Shown: one piece after another, positions 6,198 through 8,555 of the stretch
Position numbering within the stretch: the stretch's first letter is position 1
Layout of the letters: each line of letters starts with the position of its first letter
Assembly: GCA_021841985.1 (NCBI GenBank)
Contig: JAKCCP010000077.1
Location: 1 to 8,555, forward strand
From: Pseudomonadota bacterium
GTDB lineage: Bacteria; Pseudomonadota; Alphaproteobacteria; Acetobacterales; Acetobacteraceae
DNA: 8,555 bases
Direction of reading: 5' to 3'
Position numbers and translations under genes: made by a program
Notes under the pieces: generated by a model
Databases searched by the model: none
What the model was told of the DNA's origin: nothing
Seen by the model: the letters and a program-made list of their open reading frames with translations, nothing else

Positions 6198-6456
6198 CGC
6201 GCGGCCTTGACAGGGAGGGGCGATCCGGGAGCGGGGAAATATCGCGCCAAACGGTCACTTCGGCCAAGGGGCATGATGCGGGGAGACGGGCATCCCTCCT
6301 TCGGCTGATCCCCTTTCAGGCGCCGGCGCATGGCGGCAGAAGTTAATTTTTCTCGCATATCCGACCTGAAGAGAGCAAAATTAACTAGAAATTATCCTTC
6401 GATCGGAGTATGTCTCTTTTTGCGAGAACATTATCCGTTTTGAAACTACGGGTTAC
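6198..6456. promoter_or_regulatory. Divergent regulatory region between the metallohydrolase and the Hint-domain protein
   Basis: A 259-bp gap between genes read in opposite directions. The left part (6198-6340) is G/C-rich, while 6341-6450 is strikingly A/T-rich and contains a long inverted repeat (listed separately), making it the likely control region for one or both genes. No consensus sigma-70 or sigma-54 promoter could be placed with confidence. Confidence 0.45.
6341..6386. repeat. Perfect 10-bp inverted repeat with 26-bp spacer, candidate operator or leader hairpin
   Basis: AGTTAATTTT (6341-6350) and its exact reverse complement AAAATTAACT (6377-6386). Just inside, TCTC (6351-6354) can pair with GAGA (6371-6374) after a 2-base bulge (GC), extending the stem to 14 pairs around a 16-base loop. 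The arms are A/T-rich in a G/C-rich genome, so chance is unlikely. Arm centres are 36 bp apart, about three and a half helical turns. It lies 71 bp upstream of the Hint-protein ATG and 144 bp upstream of the metallohydrolase ATG. Confidence 0.6.
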
Positions 6457-6460
6457 ATGA
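6410..6460 (+). CDS. Possible 16-codon leader peptide overlapping the Hint gene start (ATGA)
   Basis: ATG at 6410 opens a frame coding MSLFARTLSVLKLRVT, which stops at TGA 6458-6460. The stop overlaps the ATG of the Hint-domain gene (6457-6459) as ATGA, the usual geometry for translational coupling. The peptide is basic and hydrophobic. Against it, GGAG (6405-6408) is only one base from the ATG, which is too close for a good ribosome site. It could also be chance in a short open frame. Confidence 0.25.
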   Translation: MSLFARTLSVLKLRVT

Positions 6461-8555
6461 CCTCTGCATGGAACAACCCATCGGGTGGGGTATGGGCGGT
6501 CGGGACCAACTGGTCCCCCGGATCCGTGCCTGGTTCCACAACCGATGCGATCATCGGTCTCCCCGGCGACTATGTCGTGGCCGTGCAACAAACGACGACG
6601 CTGGCCGGTCTCGCCCTCGCCGGTAGCGGCGCGACCCTTCTCGTCGAACCCGCCGCCCCGTTCGCCGGGGTCACCCTCGATGTCACCGGCGGTCTCGCTC
6701 TCGCCGCTGGCACCCTGGCGCTGGCCGGTGGCGAGACGACCCTCGCCAGTGGTTTTTCCGCCGCGCCGCCGGGGGTTCCGGCGACCACCGTCATCACCCC
6801 GGCGGTGCTCGCTCTCGGCGGCGGCATCAGCGCCAGCGGCGGCGCGATCACCGCCCGTTTCGCGGTGATCGAGGCGGACGCGAGCGTGCGTTTCACCGGC
6901 GTCGCGCTCACCCTCGGCGATCAGGCGACGCTGGTCGCCGGCGCCGGCACGCTCACCCTCGACGGGCAGATCACCGCCAATGGCAGCAGTGACGCCCTGA
7001 GCGGGGCGATGGTGAATGACGGCACGCTGGTCTTCGCGACCCCCGACACGGCGAGCATCAACCCCGATGGCCGCGCCGATTTCGTCAATGACGGCACGAT
7101 CGACGTGACCGCCGGCCAGGTGGTCGGAAATTTCCAGACTTTCACCAATGGGGGCGAGATCGCTATCGGCGGCGGCTTCACCCTCGCCGCCACCGGCGGC
7201 GTCGAGAACACCGGCAGCGTCCTGATCGCGAGCGGGGCGACGCTGGCGCTGACCCTCGGGACGCTACCGCTCGGCCTCGGCGCGTTCGAGAACCGGGGCG
7301 GGAGGCTGCAAATCGGCGGCACCGTTTCGCTCGCCGGCGGCACGCTCGCGCTCGATGCCGGCAGCACCACCGACCTCACCGGCACCATCGCCCGCGGCAC
7401 CATCGCCAATGACGGCGCTCTCGTCATCCAGGACGGGACGTTCGACGGCGTCACCTATATCGGCACGCTCGCTCTCCCCGCGCTCGGCGCCGGCGCGCCG
7501 GTGACGCTCGCCATCGCGCAGGGGCTCGTCGTCACCGGCGGCTCGCTCGCGATCGGCGCCGACACCCTGCGCATCCTCGATAGCGAGACGCTCACCCCGC
7601 CCGCGCTCAGCCTCGCCGGCGGCACGCTGGCCGGGCCGGCGAGCGGCACCCTGACCCTTGGCGCCGGCGAGACCGCGACCGCGACCGGGAGCAGCCGGAT
7701 CACCGCCGGCAATGTCGTCAATGACGGCACCCTCATCGTCGCCGCCGGCACCCTCACCGTCACCGCCGACGCTTTTGCCAATGACGGCCGCCTGATCGTC
7801 GATCCCGGCGCGACGCTCGATCTGGTTTTGCCCGCCGCCGCGCCGGCGCCAGATCTCGGCGAGGTCAGTGGCCAGGGCTGGATCGAGATCGACCCGCCGG
7901 GAGAGGCGCCGGTGCTGGCCCTCGCCCAAGACCCGCCGCTGGCCTGTTTCCTCGCCGGCACCCGCATCGTGACCGCGCGGGGCGAGGTCGCGGTCGAGGA
8001 TCTCCGCCCCGGCATGCGGGTGCGGACGGTCTCGGGGGGCTTGGCGCCGATCATCTGGATTGGCCAGCGCCGCGTCGATTGCCGCCGCCATCTCCGGCCC
8101 GAGCTGGTGCAGCCGGTCCGCATCCTCGCCGGCGCTTTCGCCCCCGGCATCCCGCGCCGCGATCTCCGCCTCTCGCCGGACCACGCCATCGCCCTCGCCG
8201 CCGGGCCGGGGGCGGCACACCGCCACCTCTTGGTGCCGGTGAAGTGCCTCCTCAACGGGGCAACGATCTTCCAGGAGGACGCGGCGCGGGCGTTTTATTT
8301 CCATGTCGAGCTGCCCCGGCATGACATCCTGCTCGCCGAGGGGCTGACGGTGGAGAGCTATCTCGATACCGGCAATCGCGGCGGCTTCGCCAATGGCGGG
8401 GTGCTCGCGACCCTCTATCCGGATTTCACTCCCCTCACCGGCTGGGAAAATGCCTGCGCGCCGCTTTGCCTCGGCGGCGAGGCGGTGACGCGGATGCGGC
8501 GGCGCCTCGTCGCCCGCGCCGAAATCCTCGGCTGGCGGCGCGAGCCCGGTGCTGA
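6457..8555 (+). CDS. Beta-strand repeat protein with C-terminal Hint_2 domain (3' end outside window)
   Basis: An open frame of 699 codons that runs off the right edge. It starts at ATG 6457, and the first residues (MTSAWNNPSGGVWAVGTNWSPGSVPG) show no signal peptide, as is common for such proteins, which may leave by a type I route (inference). Residues 1 to about 480 are Gly/Ala/Thr/Leu-rich with repeated short beta strands and turns. The motif N-D-G-x-(L/I) recurs at residues 187, 211, 318, 422 and 442, with variants NGG, NTG and NRG, pointing to a stacked beta-solenoid passenger. From Cys497 (CFLAGTRIVTARGEVAVEDLRPGMRV) begins a Hint_2 domain. It has the expected nucleophilic Cys, the 'LSPDHAI' block with His576, 'LLVPVKCLLNG' and 'YFHVELPRHDILLAEGLTVESYLDTGNR' near 590-650. 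Such domains probably self-cleave or rearrange the chain. About 50-100 residues may be missing. It is divergent from the metallohydrolase gene and has a weak ribosome site. Confidence 0.85.
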   Translation, partial: MTSAWNNPSGGVWAVGTNWSPGSVPGSTTDAIIGLPGDYVVAVQQTTTLAGLALAGSGATLLVEPAAPFAGVTLDVTGGLALAAGTLALAGGETTLASGFSAAPPGVPATTVITPAVLALGGGISASGGAITARFAVIEADASVRFTGVALTLGDQATLVAGAGTLTLDGQITANGSSDALSGAMVNDGTLVFATPDTASINPDGRADFVNDGTIDVTAGQVVGNFQTFTNGGEIAIGGGFTLAATGGVENTGSVLIASGATLALTLGTLPLGLGAFENRGGRLQIGGTVSLAGGTLALDAGSTTDLTGTIARGTIANDGALVIQDGTFDGVTYIGTLALPALGAGAPVTLAIAQGLVVTGGSLAIGADTLRILDSETLTPPALSLAGGTLAGPASGTLTLGAGETATATGSSRITAGNVVNDGTLIVAAGTLTVTADAFANDGRLIVDPGATLDLVLPAAAPAPDLGEVSGQGWIEIDPPGEAPVLALAQDPPLACFLAGTRIVTARGEVAVEDLRPGMRVRTVSGGLAPIIWIGQRRVDCRRHLRPELVQPVRILAGAFAPGIPRRDLRLSPDHAIALAAGPGAAHRHLLVPVKCLLNGATIFQEDAARAFYFHVELPRHDILLAEGLTVESYLDTGNRGGFANGGVLATLYPDFTPLTGWENACAPLCLGGEAVTRMRRRLVARAEILGWRREPGA
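7015..7788 (+). repeat. Five in-frame AATGACGGC (Asn-Asp-Gly) repeat units in the Hint protein passenger
   Basis: The 9-mer AATGACGGC occurs at 7015, 7087, 7408, 7720 and 7780, always in the same codon phase, giving N-D-G. It is typically preceded by VV, FV, IA or FA and followed by (T/A/R)(L/I)xV. Spacings (72, 321, 312 and 60 bp) are irregular, so this is a repeat of beta-turns in the protein, not a tandem DNA array. Diverged copies (NGG, NTG, NRG) lie between them. Confidence 0.7.

Noticed and set aside
4980..6308. Plus-strand open frame of 442 codons opposite the relay genes
   Set aside because: It is a shadow of the metallohydrolase and SoxYZ-like genes, whose metal-binding and Cys motifs are intact on the minus strand.
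6167..6358. 63-codon minus-strand frame in the divergent region
   Set aside because: It overlaps the start of the metallohydrolase gene in another frame, has no ribosome site, and shows no recognisable sequence.
7264..8322. Minus-strand open frame of 352 codons opposite the Hint protein
   Set aside because: The plus strand has the Hint motifs and in-phase NDG repeats. The minus translation is Arg/Gly/Asp/Ala-biased with no family resemblance.

Overview
The window looks like chromosomal DNA from a high-GC alphaproteobacterium, most likely an Acetobacteraceae or other Rhodospirillales member. The evidence is strong G/C bias at third codon positions, a Hint-domain repeat protein of a type abundant in Acetobacteraceae, a methylotrophy-style quinoprotein relay pair, and a DmdB-like acyl-CoA ligase close to alphaproteobacterial ones. 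The genus cannot be fixed from this sequence alone.

Layout. (1) Bases 1 to about 1285 form a compositionally foreign, A/T-rich block. It holds the tail of one PEP-CTERM (exosortase-sorted) protein, a small antisense hypothetical gene, and a complete second PEP-CTERM protein resembling the Npun_F0296 family. (2) At about 1286-1333 composition jumps to very high G/C. There a GT4 glycosyltransferase is present only as its C-terminal nucleotide-sugar domain, followed 6 bp later by a small lipoprotein gene. (3) On the minus strand, read right to left, 6197 to 2648 carries a Tat-exported MBL-fold 'quinoprotein relay' metallohydrolase, a SoxYZ-like fused carrier and a DmdB-like acyl-CoA synthetase. 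(4) From 6457 to the right edge, on the plus strand, is a large incomplete protein: a signal-less beta-repeat passenger followed by a Hint_2 (hedgehog/intein-like) domain.

How the genes may work together. The metallohydrolase and SoxYZ-like carrier are a known genomic pair placed next to PQQ alcohol dehydrogenases, probably handling a periplasmic carrier-bound oxidation product. No PQQ dehydrogenase lies in this window, so it may be just outside or elsewhere. The acyl-CoA ligase could act on a carboxylic acid in the cytoplasm, but a link to the relay pair is only inferred from strand and proximity. The PEP-CTERM genes, glycosyltransferase fragment and Hint protein are all cell-surface or envelope related.

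The points most worth a second look are the junction between the foreign PEP-CTERM block and the beheaded glycosyltransferase, the perfect 10-bp inverted repeat in the divergent 6198-6456 region, and the five-fold in-frame NDG repeat passenger fused to the Hint domain. I found no RNA gene, CRISPR array or insertion sequence.
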